Source: Enterococcus innesii (GTDB lineage: Bacteria; Bacillota; Bacilli; Lactobacillales; Enterococcaceae). From it: DNA of 64,000 bases. Position 1 is the first letter of the stretch. Each line of letters opens with the position of its first letter. The stretch is taken from the NCBI GenBank assembly GCA_018982785.1, contig JAHHEN010000003.1, forward strand, positions 372,001 through 436,000. The letters run 5' to 3'. The notes beneath the pieces were generated by a model that was not told the DNA's origin, made no database searches, and saw nothing but the letters and a program-made list of their open reading frames with translations. Positions 1 through 9,084 of the stretch are shown piece after piece. Made by a program: the position numbers and the translations under genes.

Positions 1-1729
1 CGGTCGTTGAAGAAGTAACGGAGGATATGTTCCAGGGAGACACAGCATTGTATGTCGAGATGATGGGGGATAACTATCATTTGGAAGACATCGTCGGTGT
101 TGCTTGGGGCAATCAAGAAAAAATTTATGTCAGCAATCGTGAAGAATTGTTTGAAAGTCCAGTCTTTACCGATTGGTTAAAAGACGAGAAACGTAAAAAA
201 TTCGTCTATGATGCCAAACGCACGTACGTGGGGTTAAACCGGTACACGACAGCACCAAAAGGAATCGCTTTTGATGTTTTATTGGCAGCTTATCTTTTAG
301 ATACGAATGATACGAATAATGACATCGCAGGTGTTGCCGCTCACTATGGCTATGATGCGATCCAATCGGATGAAGCGATTTATGGAAAAGGCGCGAAAAA
401 AGGGCTGCCGGCGGATGAGGAAGACTTCTTTGCTCATTTAGCCCGTAAAGTAGCGGCGATTACAAACCTAACCCCAAAACTTACAGAAGAATTGGCAGCG
501 AAGAATCAAACAGCGCTATTTGAAGAAATGGAATTGCCTTTATCAATGATTTTAGCTGAGATGGAGATCACTGGAATCAAAGTTGATGCGTCTCGCTTGC
601 ATCAGATGAAGGGCGAATTTGCGCAACGGTTGCATGAAATTGAAGAAAAAATCTATGCCGAAGCTGGTGAAACCTTCAACTTAAACTCACCGAAACAATT
701 GGGTGTGATTTTATTTGAAAAAATGGGCTTACCAGTTATCAAAAAAACCAAAACTGGCTATTCGACCGCAGTCGATGTGTTAGAACAACTAAAAGAGCAA
801 GCACCGATCGTTGAAGACATTTTGACTTATCGTCAAATCGCTAAGATCCAATCAACCTATGTAGAAGGCTTATTAAAAGTGATCCAAGGAGATGGCAAAG
901 TACATACGCGATATGTGCAAACCTTGACCCAAACTGGTCGTTTAAGTTCTGTCGATCCAAACTTACAAAACATTCCGATTCGTTTAGAAGAAGGTCGAAA
1001 GATCCGCGAAGCCTTTGTGCCACGCGAAGCTGATTGGGTGATCTATTCTTCTGACTACTCTCAAATCGAATTACGGGTGTTGGCACATATTTCAGATGAT
1101 ACCCATTTGAAAGAAGCCTTTATCGAAGGTCAAGATATCCACTCAAGCACAGCGATGCGAGTCTTTGGTATCGAAAAAGCAGAAGATGTGACACCAAATA
1201 TGCGTCGTCAAGCCAAAGCAGTCAACTTCGGTATCGTTTATGGTATTTCTGATTATGGCTTATCCCAGAATCTAGGAATCACCAGAAAAGCCGCCCAACA
1301 ATACATCGATACGTATTTTGAAAAGTATCCTGGGGTGAAAACGTATATGGAGGATGTCGTTCGTGAGGCAAAGGACAAAGGGTACGTTGAAACCTGTATC
1401 ATCGCCGTCGTTACCTACCTGATATCAATTCGCGCAATTTCAATATTCGAACTTTTGCCGAAAGAACTGCCATCAATACACCGATTCAAGGCAGTGCGGC
1501 GGATATCTTAAAAATTGCCATGATCGATCTGGCGAAACGTTTGAAAGAAGAAAAATTAGCAGCAACGATGCTGCTGCAAGTACACGATGAATTAGTCTTT
1601 GAAGTACCTGAATCTGAATTGCCTCGTCTTGACGCTTTAGTGAAAGAAGTGATGGAGCAAGCCGTTGCATTGCATGTCCCTTTACTGACAGACAGCAATT
1701 GGGGCAAAACATGGTACGATGCTAAATAA
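1..1729 (+). CDS. polA: DNA polymerase I, 3' part (frameshifted)
   Basis: This is the C-terminal part of DNA polymerase I, which fills gaps and removes RNA primers in replication and repair. The frame is open from the window edge, so the 5' nuclease domain lies outside. The proofreading-like domain lacks the usual acidic DxE signature, as in Bacilli. The polymerase domain shows motif A (DYSQIELRVLAH), motif B (RRQAKAVNFGIVYG) and motif C (VHDELVFEVP). One base is missing near 1394: the frame breaks after GYVET and resumes in the next frame with YHRRRYLPDINSRN, running to 1729. mutM follows after 15 bp. Breakage of such a core gene suggests a read error. The identity is certain. Confidence 0.95.
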
Positions 1730-1744
1730 ATGAGGTGAACAGAG

Positions 1745-2587
1745 GTGCCGGAATTACCAGAAGTTGAAACGGTCCGTAAAGGACTTGAAAAACTTGTTTT
1801 GAATAAAACGATCGAATCGGTCGAGATCCTGTGGCCGCGAATCATCGAAAGTCCTGAAGTGCCGATCTTTTCGGCGCTTTTGAAAGGGCAACGCTTTGAA
1901 AAATTCGAACGACGCGGAAAGTTTCTGATTTTTAAATTGACAGATTATGATTTGATCTCACATTTGCGAATGGAAGGCAAGTATGAATATTTTGAGTCAG
2001 AACCAATTGTTGATAAACATACACATGTCATTTTCCATTTTACAGATGGCAGTCAGTTAAATTATCATGATGTAAGAAAATTTGGTCGTATGACCTTAGT
2101 GGATAAAGACCAAAGCGCAGCCTATAAAGGGATCATGCAATTAGGTCCTGAGCCTAAGCCTGAGTTGTTTTTATTAGAAGCATTTGAACAAGGATTGAAG
2201 CGGTCTAAAAAAGCCATCAAACCGTTATTGCTTGACCAAAAGCTCGTTACTGGTTTGGGCAATATTTATGTAGATGAGGCGCTGTGGCAAGCGAAAATCC
2301 ATCCAGAGCAACCAGCGGATTCATTAATGCCAACTGAAGTAGATGTGCTGCATGAAGCAATTATCGATGTCTTAGAACGAGCTGTTGAAGCAGGCGGAAC
2401 CACCATTCGTACCTATCTCAATGCACTAGGAGAAGCCGGGAAATTCCAAATGTCATTAAATGTCTATGGCCAGACGGGCAATCCTTGTGGCAGATGCGGT
2501 ACACCAATCGTCAAGATCAAAGTTGCCCAACGGGGGACACATTTTTGTCCTCAGTGCCAAAAATTGCATGTGAGGTCCAGCAAATGA
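1745..2587 (+). CDS. mutM: Formamidopyrimidine-DNA glycosylase
   Basis: A 280-residue base-excision repair enzyme that removes 8-oxoguanine and other oxidised purines and then nicks the abasic site. It begins with a GTG codon, which gives the hallmark N-terminus (M)PELPEVETV; the proline after the initiator is the catalytic nucleophile and the first glutamates are also catalytic. A lysine in the RRGKFLIF segment matches the conserved beta-elimination lysine. The C-terminus carries a zinc finger of two CxxC pairs (CGRCG and CPQC). It lies directly after polA and overlaps coaE by four bases (ATGA), the usual repair/CoA gene order in lactic acid bacteria. Confidence 0.97.
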   Translation: MPELPEVETVRKGLEKLVLNKTIESVEILWPRIIESPEVPIFSALLKGQRFEKFERRGKFLIFKLTDYDLISHLRMEGKYEYFESEPIVDKHTHVIFHFTDGSQLNYHDVRKFGRMTLVDKDQSAAYKGIMQLGPEPKPELFLLEAFEQGLKRSKKAIKPLLLDQKLVTGLGNIYVDEALWQAKIHPEQPADSLMPTEVDVLHEAIIDVLERAVEAGGTTIRTYLNALGEAGKFQMSLNVYGQTGNPCGRCGTPIVKIKVAQRGTHFCPQCQKLHVRSSK

Positions 2588-3176
2588 GTTTTGTCTTAGG
2601 AGTCACGGGGGGATTGCCACCGGAAAAAGTACCGCAGTCGCGCATTTTCGATCACTGGGTTTACCGATTATTGATGCCGATATCATCGCAAGAGAAGTCG
2701 TTGAACCGAATACGGAGGGCTTGCAGGCGGTGACGCAAGCCTTTGGTCCGCAGATTTTGACCGATGATGGACACCTAGATCGGCAAACCCTCGGTGCTTT
2801 GATTTTTAACGATCCAGAGAAACGCCGGATACTGAATCAGACGTTATCTCCTTTTATTCGACAAGAGATTTTGTCTCAGATTGAAGAAAAAAAGCAGGAA
2901 GTGCCATTGTTGATCGTTGACATTCCTTTGCTTTATGAAGCCGACTATGACCAATACATGGATCAAACCGCAGTCGTTTATGTGCCAGAAGCCATTCAAA
3001 AAGAGCGGTTGATGGCACGCAATCAGTTGACTGAACAAGAAGCGCAACAACGAATCGACAGTCAGCTGTCAATTGAGAAAAAGAAACAACGGGCCGATAT
3101 TGTCTTTGACAATCAAGGAACGATCGCCCAACTCAATCAGCAGATCGATGATTGGTTTGCATCTATAAACAAATAG
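2584..3176 (+). CDS. coaE: Dephospho-CoA kinase (frameshifted)
   Basis: This enzyme phosphorylates dephospho-CoA in the last step of coenzyme A synthesis. Translation from 2584 starts MSFVLGVTGG, then breaks inside the P-loop. A run of six G at about 2608-2613 needs a seventh G to restore GIATGKS and join the long downstream frame, which ends at 3176. The repaired product is about 197 residues, normal for CoaE. The ATG overlaps the mutM stop, so the two are probably translationally coupled. CoaE is essential, so the missing G is most likely a homopolymer sequencing error. A terminator follows. Confidence 0.92.
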
Positions 3177-3181
3177 GTAAA

Positions 3182-3225
3182 GCAGCAGGTTCCCTTTCAC
3201 CAAAGGAAACCTGCTGTCTTTTTTT
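3182..3225 (+). terminator. Rho-independent terminator after coaE
   Basis: The arms CAGCAGGTT and AACCTGCTG, extended by CCTTT/AAAGG, form a long stem followed by seven T. It ends the polA-mutM-coaE transcript. Confidence 0.9.
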
Positions 3226-3335
3226 GTACAACAGCAAATCTTCGTACTCTTACAAAGAACTATCGTTTCTGAAAAATTGACTTGTGGCAAAAATCATTGT
3301 GTATCTAATGTTTACCATGCATTGATGCGTACCTC

Positions 3336-4114
3336 TTACTTGGGTGTCACAATGATTCGGTCACCTGTGAAGGGGTGAAGAAGGATCGGCTGATCATAAA
3401 AAGTAGTGAGAACCTCCTCAGTAAAAATGGCCTCTCGTTTACCTGCAGCATGGACCTTGCCGTTTTTTAGCATCAGCAAATGAGTGAAAATCGGTAGCAA
3501 CTCTTCTGTATGATGGGTAACGTAAAGAATGGTGGGTGTATTTGTCAGCTTTGAAAAAGCCTCCAATCGTGCTAACAGTTCTTCTCGCGCAAATAAATCA
3601 AGACCCGTACAAGGTTCGTCCAAAATCAGGATTTCTGGTTGTGCCATCATGGCACGTGCAATCATGACAAATTGTTTTTCTCCTTGAGAAAGGACGTGAT
3701 AGGAACGATGGATCAGATGAGTCAGGCCCAAGTCAGCCAAAAGCGCTTTTGCTTGGTCCAGTTGGTTTTCATCATAAGATTCATAAAGACCAATACTGGA
3801 ATAAAGCCCAGATAGAACGATCTCTTCAGCAAGATCTCGTCCATAAAATTTATTTTGTAAAGCGGAACTAACCCAACCGATGCGCCGTTGAAGATCCGGG
3901 ACAGATGTTTTGCCATATCGTTCACCTAGGACTGTTCGTTGACCAGAAGAAGGCCATAAGGTTCCTGTTATCAGCTGCAATAGTAAGCTTTTACCTGCGC
4001 CATTCAGGCCTAAAATCGCCCAATGTTCATTTTTTTCACTTGCCAATTGATAGTTTCTAATAAAAATTGCTGGTTGCGAATGAATGAAACCTGTTGAAAA
4101 TCAAGGACTGTCAT
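3336..4114 (-). CDS. Lone ABC ATPase, YlmA/ModF-like (frameshifted)
   Basis: An ABC ATP-binding subunit with no permease beside it. It shows Walker A (LNGAGKS), a signature-like LSQGEKQ, Walker B with LILDEPCTGLD, and the switch region YVTHHTEEL. The apparent start inside another frame (MASEKNEHW) is false. A better start is the ATG at 4114, giving MTVLDFQQVSFIRNQQFLLE, which needs one extra A in a run of seven A near 4030 to join the main frame; the product is then about 259 residues. The family resembles YlmA and single-domain ModF-like ATPases of unclear role. A GGAGG ribosome site lies unusually far upstream, separated from the ATG by a small palindrome. Confidence 0.82.
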
Positions 4115-4122
4115 CGATAATT

Positions 4123-4138
4123 GAACCTAATCAGGTTC
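4123..4138 (-). promoter_or_regulatory. Palindrome between ribosome site and start of the YlmA-like gene
   Basis: GAACCT-AATC-AGGTTC is a perfect 6-bp inverted repeat. On the minus strand it sits between GGAGGTG (4141-4147) and the ATG at 4114. Folding in mRNA would bring the ribosome site to a normal distance. It could instead be a protein operator. Confidence 0.5.
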
Positions 4139-4290
4139 TTCACCTCCATTTATAAGAATATTCAGAAAATAATACCTGCTATTATAACACATCCTTCCAA
4201 ATTTCGCTGGTTGGTTGGTATCGCATTCATATCTTTTGTCAGAATTCAGAATGCTTGTTATGATGAAACTATACAGGAGGGATGATAACT

Positions 4291-4620
4291 ATGGGTACTT
4301 TTAAAGACGAAAAAGATGTGATCGTTGGCAAGGCTAAAGAAAAAATCGGTGAATGGACCAATAATGAAGAACTTGCCCATTCTGGGAAAGAACAAGCACA
4401 CGAAGGTCAGATCAAGAAAGAGCACGATCAAAAAAGAGTCAACGAATTAGAAGATCAAAATGACGAGCGCGATGCCCGCAATGATCGAACTACCCCAGAA
4501 AATGTCAGCAGTGAAGAATTGTTGCGAGCTGAAAATCCTGATGCCAATAAAATTTCTTCTGCGGATCGTCGAGATGCAGACCAGCTGAAGCATTATACTG
4601 GAATTGAAGATAAATTATAA
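4291..4620 (+). CDS. CsbD-like hydrophilic stress protein
   Basis: A 109-residue, highly charged protein without cysteines or membrane segments. The N-terminus (MGTFKDEKDVIVGKAKEKIG) resembles the repeat of CsbD-type general stress proteins, in which a GKAKEKIGE-like motif is typical; the rest is rich in Asp, Glu, Asn and Arg and looks disordered. The ATG at 4291 is chosen over the ATG at 4282 because AGGAGGG at 4276-4281 is correctly spaced only from the former. It is monocistronic, with a terminator just behind it. The function is not proven; assignment rests on composition and the N-terminal motif. Confidence 0.7.
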   Translation: MGTFKDEKDVIVGKAKEKIGEWTNNEELAHSGKEQAHEGQIKKEHDQKRVNELEDQNDERDARNDRTTPENVSSEELLRAENPDANKISSADRRDADQLKHYTGIEDKL

Positions 4621-4630
4621 CTGAACACGG

Positions 4631-4661
4631 ATGCCTTCGTCTTCTAGACGAGGCATTTTTT
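4631..4661 (+). terminator. Terminator after the CsbD-like gene
   Basis: ATGCCT(T)CGTCT pairs with AGACGAGGCAT (one bulged T) and is followed by a T-run. Confidence 0.85.
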
Positions 4662-4703
4662 GGTTAACCAGAGTGGATGAAGAGTCAAGAGACTACTGCT
4701 CAG

Positions 4704-4732
4704 TTGACAATTGCTCAACATCTCATTATAAT
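4704..4732 (+). promoter_or_regulatory. Consensus sigma-A promoter of the fusB-like locus
   Basis: TTGACA at 4704-4709 and TATAAT at 4727-4732 are both perfect hexamers with an optimal 17-bp spacer. Transcription would begin near 4740 and cover the leader ORF at 4783 and the FusB-like gene. Confidence 0.88.
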
Positions 4733-4782
4733 CCATTAAGATCGCATAGCGAGAAGCAAAGAAATTGGGAGGTGGTCATCAA

Positions 4783-4839
4783 ATGCTTATTTATGCATTG
4801 TGTACGACTGTCAAGAAAGTAGAACAGCCGCGAGAATAA
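4783..4839 (+). CDS. Short leader peptide upstream of the FusB-like gene
   Basis: An 18-codon ORF encoding MLIYALCTTVKKVEQPRE. It has a strong ribosome site, GGGAGGTGG, seven bases before its ATG, and it lies between a consensus promoter and the FusB-like gene, whose own site (AAGAAGG) is weaker. This arrangement is typical of translational attenuation, where a drug-stalled ribosome on the leader frees the next start site. I recall such control being reported for staphylococcal fusB, but no specific homology was tested here. Confidence 0.55.
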   Translation: MLIYALCTTVKKVEQPRE

Positions 4840-4866
4840 ATGAGAAAATAGAAAGAAGGCTTTTCA

Positions 4867-5508
4867 ATGATTGAACCTTACCAATTTCACGCGATTAAAC
4901 ACCAAGTGTACCAATTAGTCCGAACCTATCAATCGGTCAATGACCCTCGAACGATCAAAACGGTCGAATCGATGACCAAAGATGCAATTGAACAATTTTT
5001 TCCTGAAGAAGAAACCGCACCCCGAGCCATTTTAACTGCTTTCTTCCAACCAGGAATGACGATCAGCTGGAGTAACGAGCTGTTAGCTGAACTTAAAGAA
5101 TACGTTCGCCCCTTTCAGGTGCCGACAACGAAGCAAATTGAAAAAATGTTTCGGAAAGTAAAAAAACTGAAAGTACCTGATTTTGCTTCCGTGGATTTGA
5201 AGGAAACCACTTATCTTGCCTGGGATGATATCGGTAGTCAAAGTAAGTTTATGATCATAGCCACTGAACAAGGGTTTACAGGGCTTCACGGTCATGTGTC
5301 AACGGAGGTCAAAAAAGGAATTTGTCCCTTGTGCCAGCAGGAAGGAAATGTGTCAATGTTTCTTTCTTTGACCAAGAGCAACGGCGATGGGACGTATACG
5401 AAACGCGGAAATTATATTTGCCGTGATAGTCAACAGTGTAATCAGCAGTTGGAGCAGCCGGAGAATTTGCATGAGTTTGTTTCTTTGCTGCAAATGAAAG
5501 ATAAATAA
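4867..5508 (+). CDS. FusB/FusC-type EF-G-binding protein
   Basis: A 213-residue cytoplasmic protein of the FusB family, which binds elongation factor G and helps release it from the ribosome, giving fusidic acid resistance or tolerance. The length matches the family (about 213). The N-terminal half is a helical bundle (MIEPYQFHAIKHQVYQLVRT) and the C-terminal half carries the treble-clef zinc finger: CPLCQQ near residue 158, then YICRDSQQCNQQ. It is monocistronic behind a consensus promoter and a leader ORF, with a terminator behind. Core-genome homologues in enterococci may have a housekeeping role, so clinical resistance cannot be inferred. Confidence 0.88.
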   Translation: MIEPYQFHAIKHQVYQLVRTYQSVNDPRTIKTVESMTKDAIEQFFPEEETAPRAILTAFFQPGMTISWSNELLAELKEYVRPFQVPTTKQIEKMFRKVKKLKVPDFASVDLKETTYLAWDDIGSQSKFMIIATEQGFTGLHGHVSTEVKKGICPLCQQEGNVSMFLSLTKSNGDGTYTKRGNYICRDSQQCNQQLEQPENLHEFVSLLQMKDK

Positions 5509-5516
5509 CGAAATGA

Positions 5517-5545
5517 AACGGCAGAAAGATTTCTGTCGTTTTTTT
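5517..5545 (+). terminator. Terminator after the FusB-like gene
   Basis: AACGGCAGAA pairs with TTCTGTCGTT (one G-U) around GAT, followed by T-rich sequence. Confidence 0.85.
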
Positions 5546-5711
5546 ACATTGAAAAAAACAACAGTTATAACATTATTTAAATTTTGTATTAAATGAACAG
5601 AATAAACCACTTTGGCTATTGTACCAATGGATTTCATGTTATAATTAATCATAGAAATCGATGACTTTACGTGAAAACGTAAGCGCATAAGAGAGAAAAT
5701 GAGGTGGAACT

Positions 5712-6182
5712 ATGCAATGTCCAAAATGTCATCATAACAATTCGAGGGTAGTTGATAGTCGACAAGCCGATGATGGACGTGTGATTCGCCGTCGTCGTGA
5801 ATGCGAAAATTGCGGCTATCGCTTTACAACATTTGAACGTATTGAAGAGGCACCCCTTCTTGTAATCAAGAAAAATGGTGCCCGTGAAGAATTTAACCGA
5901 GAAAAAATTTTACGGGGCTTGATTCGTTCTGCTGAAAAACGACCAGTGACAATGGATCAGATGGAAACGATCGTCGATCATGTTGAAAGCCGTGTTCGTG
6001 CTCTTGGAGAAAACGAAATTTCAACTACGCAAATTGGTGAATATGTGATGGAAGATTTAGTTGATTTAGATGAGATCGCGTATATTCGTTTCGCCAGTGT
6101 GTATCGGCAATTTAAAGACATGTCAGTTTTCTTAAAAGAACTGCAAGACATTGTCGAGAAAGCGAAAGAACCACAAGAATAG
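5712..6182 (+). CDS. nrdR: Ribonucleotide reductase repressor NrdR
   Basis: A 156-residue nucleotide-sensing repressor of ribonucleotide reductase genes. The N-terminal zinc ribbon is clear: [17 protein letters not shown], then [13 protein letters not shown]. The ATP-cone follows from about residue 49 ([17 protein letters not shown]). A GAGGTGG ribosome site precedes the ATG. As in other Bacilli it heads a cluster with dnaB and dnaI, linking nucleotide supply with replication start. The upstream stretch has a TATAAT at 5640-5645 that could be its promoter. Confidence 0.97.
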   Translation: MQCPKCHHNNSRVVDSRQADDGRVIRRRRECENCGYRFTTFERIEEAPLLVIKKNGAREEFNREKILRGLIRSAEKRPVTMDQMETIVDHVESRVRALGENEISTTQIGEYVMEDLVDLDEIAYIRFASVYRQFKDMSVFLKELQDIVEKAKEPQE

Positions 6183-6195
6183 AGGGGGACAGCAA

Positions 6196-7572
6196 GTGGG
6201 CAATAGTTTACCGAATCAAACGTACAAAGTGTTTAAAAGCCGTCCACTTACAACGGAAGGAAAAGACGCCCTCATTTATTTGTATCAACCAATTATTGAA
6301 AGTGATGCTTTAGCATTGTATTTGACACTCGCAAGTGATGTCCAAGCCCAAACCTTTTATGGTGAGGAGGCGATAACGACGGTGCATTTAGATATCTTGA
6401 ATGCCATGAATGCCGGAATGCCTCGCTTCATAAAAGCCAAGCAAAACTTAGAGGGCATCGGCTTGCTAAAGTCGTATGAGAAAGCAGATGCTCAAAACGG
6501 GAGCTCGTATCTTTATTGGTTGCAAGAACCGGTTCATCCAGCAGCGTTTTTTCAAGATGAATTGTATGCCTATCTTTTGTTGGAAAGAGTCGGGGAGCGT
6601 AAATTTAATCAACTGGTCAAGCTGTATCAACCAAAACAATGTTCTTTAACCGATTATCAGGAAGTGACTCAATCCTTCTCAGCCGCTTATGGGTTAAATA
6701 CCGCTCGTTTTGCTTCCCAGGAAGAAACGCTACAGGCAGTCAGTGATTCTTTTCAGGAAACCAATGCGAACTTGGTGCTTGACGAAAAGCAGTTGGATTG
6801 GGACTTTCTTTTATATGAAGCGCAGCGCCGGTATATCCGTGCCGCTAATTTCTCGCCAAGTTTTCGACAAAAGTTAGTTCTATACCATTCTTTATACGGC
6901 TATGATGTGTTGGAATTGTTGGATTTGATGGCGGACAATGTTTCTTTGACAACAGGCGAGATCGATCAGAAGAAGCTGGAGCAAGCGATCATGAAAAAAT
7001 CGCGGCAGACCTTCACGAAAACAACAAAAAGGGAAGATCATCAAGCAGAAAGCCAATTACGCCGCTTCAATACACTAAAGCAGAATGGTTTTTCAGAAAA
7101 TGATGTATTATTGATTCAAGAAAGTGAAAACAATGCGCCAATCGCCTTTTTAAAAGCCATCAAAGCGGAGAAAAACAGTTTTATGACAGATTCAGAACAA
7201 TGGTTGATCAAAAGCCTTGTCGAACGATCACCATTACCGAATAGTGTGATCAATGTTTTGGTTCATTACGTTTTGGTAGTCCAAAACAACGCCGCTTTGT
7301 CAGGAAATTATGTAAATAATATTGCCGCTCAGTGGTCAGAATTAAAAATCGGTACGGCAGAAGATGCGATCAAACATGTCCGGAGTCTTGTTCGAAGTGC
7401 CAAGGAAAAGCGCAGCCGACCACAAACTAACGGAAAAAAAATCATTCGCGAAGAAAAGCTGCCTTCTTGGGCTGAAAAACCAGTGGAAGAGACAGCATTA
7501 ACACCAGAGCGACAAGCAGAATTAGATAAAAAACTGCAAAACTACTTGCATAAGAAAGCTGGTGACAAGTAA
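6196..7572 (+). CDS. dnaB: Replication initiation and membrane attachment protein DnaB
   Basis: A 458-residue Bacilli-type DnaB, a primosome loader that works with DnaD and DnaI to place the replicative helicase at the origin; it is not the helicase itself. The N-terminus reads (V/M)GNSLPNQTYKVFKSRPLTTEGKD in the winged-helix region, and the C-terminal part has the DnaB/DnaD-like helical repeat and a basic tail. The start is the GTG at 6196, preceded by AGAGGGGG; the frame is open further upstream but that part overlaps nrdR. Its stop overlaps the dnaI start (TAATG), implying translational coupling. Confidence 0.93.
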   Translation: MGNSLPNQTYKVFKSRPLTTEGKDALIYLYQPIIESDALALYLTLASDVQAQTFYGEEAITTVHLDILNAMNAGMPRFIKAKQNLEGIGLLKSYEKADAQNGSSYLYWLQEPVHPAAFFQDELYAYLLLERVGERKFNQLVKLYQPKQCSLTDYQEVTQSFSAAYGLNTARFASQEETLQAVSDSFQETNANLVLDEKQLDWDFLLYEAQRRYIRAANFSPSFRQKLVLYHSLYGYDVLELLDLMADNVSLTTGEIDQKKLEQAIMKKSRQTFTKTTKREDHQAESQLRRFNTLKQNGFSENDVLLIQESENNAPIAFLKAIKAEKNSFMTDSEQWLIKSLVERSPLPNSVINVLVHYVLVVQNNAALSGNYVNNIAAQWSELKIGTAEDAIKHVRSLVRSAKEKRSRPQTNGKKIIREEKLPSWAEKPVEETALTPERQAELDKKLQNYLHKKAGDK

Positions 7573-8501
7573 TGGAAGATGTAGGGAAAAACTTAGGAAA
7601 ACTATTGGATAAACGCAATTACCGTGATCAGTTTTCAGCAATGATGGCAGAGGTTTTACAAGATCCTGATGTTAAAGCGTTTATTGCCGAAAATGAAGAG
7701 GTATTGACCGAAGCAGATATTCAAAAAAGCTATGCGAAACTGTATGAGTTCGTCCAAGAAAAGCGGAAATTCCGCATCAATGATCCATCCATGATCGCAC
7801 CGGGCTATGAGCCGCGCTTAGCGTTAAATTTTCATTTTATTGACGTCACCTATGTACCAACGAAAGAACTACTGGCATATCAGAAGCAAGAAGAGATCCG
7901 CAGTCGCATCAAAGCGATGGATATGCCTAAAGATATACAAGAAGCAAGTTTTGCAGATTATCAGCAAACGCCTGGCCGAATGGAGGCCATCGCAGCTGCC
8001 GTTGATTTTATTAGTGAGTTGACAGCCAATCCACAGGAGTTTCATAAAGGACTGTACTTTGTGGGGAGTTTTGGGATCGGAAAAACCTATCTGCTTGGCG
8101 CGATCGCCAGAGATTTAGCGGAGGCAGGCTATACGACGACATTGGTTCACTTCCCGACATTTGCAGTAGAGATGAAACAAGCAATCGGCAAAGATCAGGT
8201 GGGGGATAAGCTGAATGCAGTGAAAAAAGCCCCAATCTTAATGATGGATGATATCGGTGCGGATGCGATGAGTAGTTGGATTCGTGATGAAGTCTTCGGT
8301 GTGATTCTGCAATACCGAATGCAAGAGCAACTCCCGACGTTCTTCACCTCGAATTTTACCATGCATGAGTTGGAACAGCATCTTTCGGTAACGCAACGCG
8401 GCGAATCCGAACCATTGAAAGCCAAACGTATTATGGAGCGTATTCGTTACTTGACACAAGAGATCCAAATGACGGGCAAAAATCGACGAAATGATGCCTA
8501 A
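7572..8501 (+). CDS. dnaI: Primosomal helicase loader DnaI
   Basis: A 309-residue AAA+ ATPase that delivers the replicative helicase to DNA. The N-terminal helicase-binding region precedes a DnaC/IstB-type ATPase core: Walker A GSFGIGKT near residue 165, Walker B APILMMDDIGAD near 220, sensor region FFTSNFTM, and an arginine-rich C-terminus. The start codon overlaps the dnaB stop. The length is normal for DnaI. The next gene, a lipoprotein, starts 26 bp downstream on the same strand and may share the transcript. Confidence 0.95.
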   Translation: MEDVGKNLGKLLDKRNYRDQFSAMMAEVLQDPDVKAFIAENEEVLTEADIQKSYAKLYEFVQEKRKFRINDPSMIAPGYEPRLALNFHFIDVTYVPTKELLAYQKQEEIRSRIKAMDMPKDIQEASFADYQQTPGRMEAIAAAVDFISELTANPQEFHKGLYFVGSFGIGKTYLLGAIARDLAEAGYTTTLVHFPTFAVEMKQAIGKDQVGDKLNAVKKAPILMMDDIGADAMSSWIRDEVFGVILQYRMQEQLPTFFTSNFTMHELEQHLSVTQRGESEPLKAKRIMERIRYLTQEIQMTGKNRRNDA

Positions 8502-8527
8502 AAAATGACCATTACTGGAGGAAGAAG

Positions 8528-8989
8528 ATGATGAAAAAACAACTGATTCTAGGCTTGTCCTTAGCAACAGTGCTGCTGTTAACGGCTTGTGGCAGTCCCG
8601 AAAACAACAATGCATCAAGTGGCGATAACACGCCTTCTGAATCAAGTGAGAATGCTAGTTCCGTTGCCAATAGTTCTTCAGAGAGCGAAACAGCGACGGT
8701 TTTTACTGGTATTATCCAAGAAGATGCCCAAGCAGGTTCGGATGATACCTTTCAATTATTTTTGAAAGACGTAGCGGCTGTTGAAGATGAGGATCAAGTC
8801 GTCCAAAGTTTTCAAAATGATGGGGTCATTCTCCATGTCCCAGTCGAGGCCTATTCAGGAGAGATCGAGGAGTTAGTTGAAGGAGACAAGGTCCAAGTGT
8901 CGCTGCAAGGCGTCCCGATCATGACGATGTCGATCCCACCGCAAATTCCCGGCAACTCGATTCAAAAGGTTGAATTAGTGAAGGATTAA
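8528..8989 (+). CDS. Small secreted lipoprotein of unknown function
   Basis: A 153-residue protein with a typical lipoprotein signal: MMKKQLILGLSLATVLLLTAC, with lipobox LLTAC and lipidated Cys near residue 21. A Ser/Asn/Glu-rich linker of about 35 residues follows, then a compact domain (from about TVFTGIIQEDAQ) that resembles small OB-like folds of secreted proteins, though I do not recognise the family. It has an upstream GGAGGAAG site and a terminator behind it. It should be anchored on the outer face of the membrane. Function unknown. Confidence 0.8.
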   Translation: MMKKQLILGLSLATVLLLTACGSPENNNASSGDNTPSESSENASSVANSSSESETATVFTGIIQEDAQAGSDDTFQLFLKDVAAVEDEDQVVQSFQNDGVILHVPVEAYSGEIEELVEGDKVQVSLQGVPIMTMSIPPQIPGNSIQKVELVKD

Positions 8990-8993
8990 TGCA

Positions 8994-9041
8994 ATGTGCG
9001 CCTTGGCAATGGCACCACAGTCAAGACGCACATTTTTTTCT
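8994..9041 (+). terminator. Terminator after the lipoprotein gene
   Basis: TGTGCGCCTT pairs with AAGACGCACA (one mismatch) and is followed by seven T. Confidence 0.8.
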
Positions 9042-9084
9042 ATTTTTGGAAAGCGTGTTATACTACGAAAGAAGGAGTGACAAT

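Noticed and set aside
841..1845. Minus-strand ORFs across polA and mutM
   Set aside because: They lie opposite conserved genes, have no ribosome sites and encode no recognisable protein.
2584..3176. Programmed frameshift in coaE and other broken genes
   Set aside because: No slippery heptamer with a downstream pseudoknot or internal ribosome-site stimulator was seen, and a dozen unrelated genes are affected in the same way; error is simpler.
4631..4822. 63-codon ORF over the terminator and promoter before the FusB-like gene
   Set aside because: It starts inside a terminator, crosses a consensus promoter and has no ribosome site.
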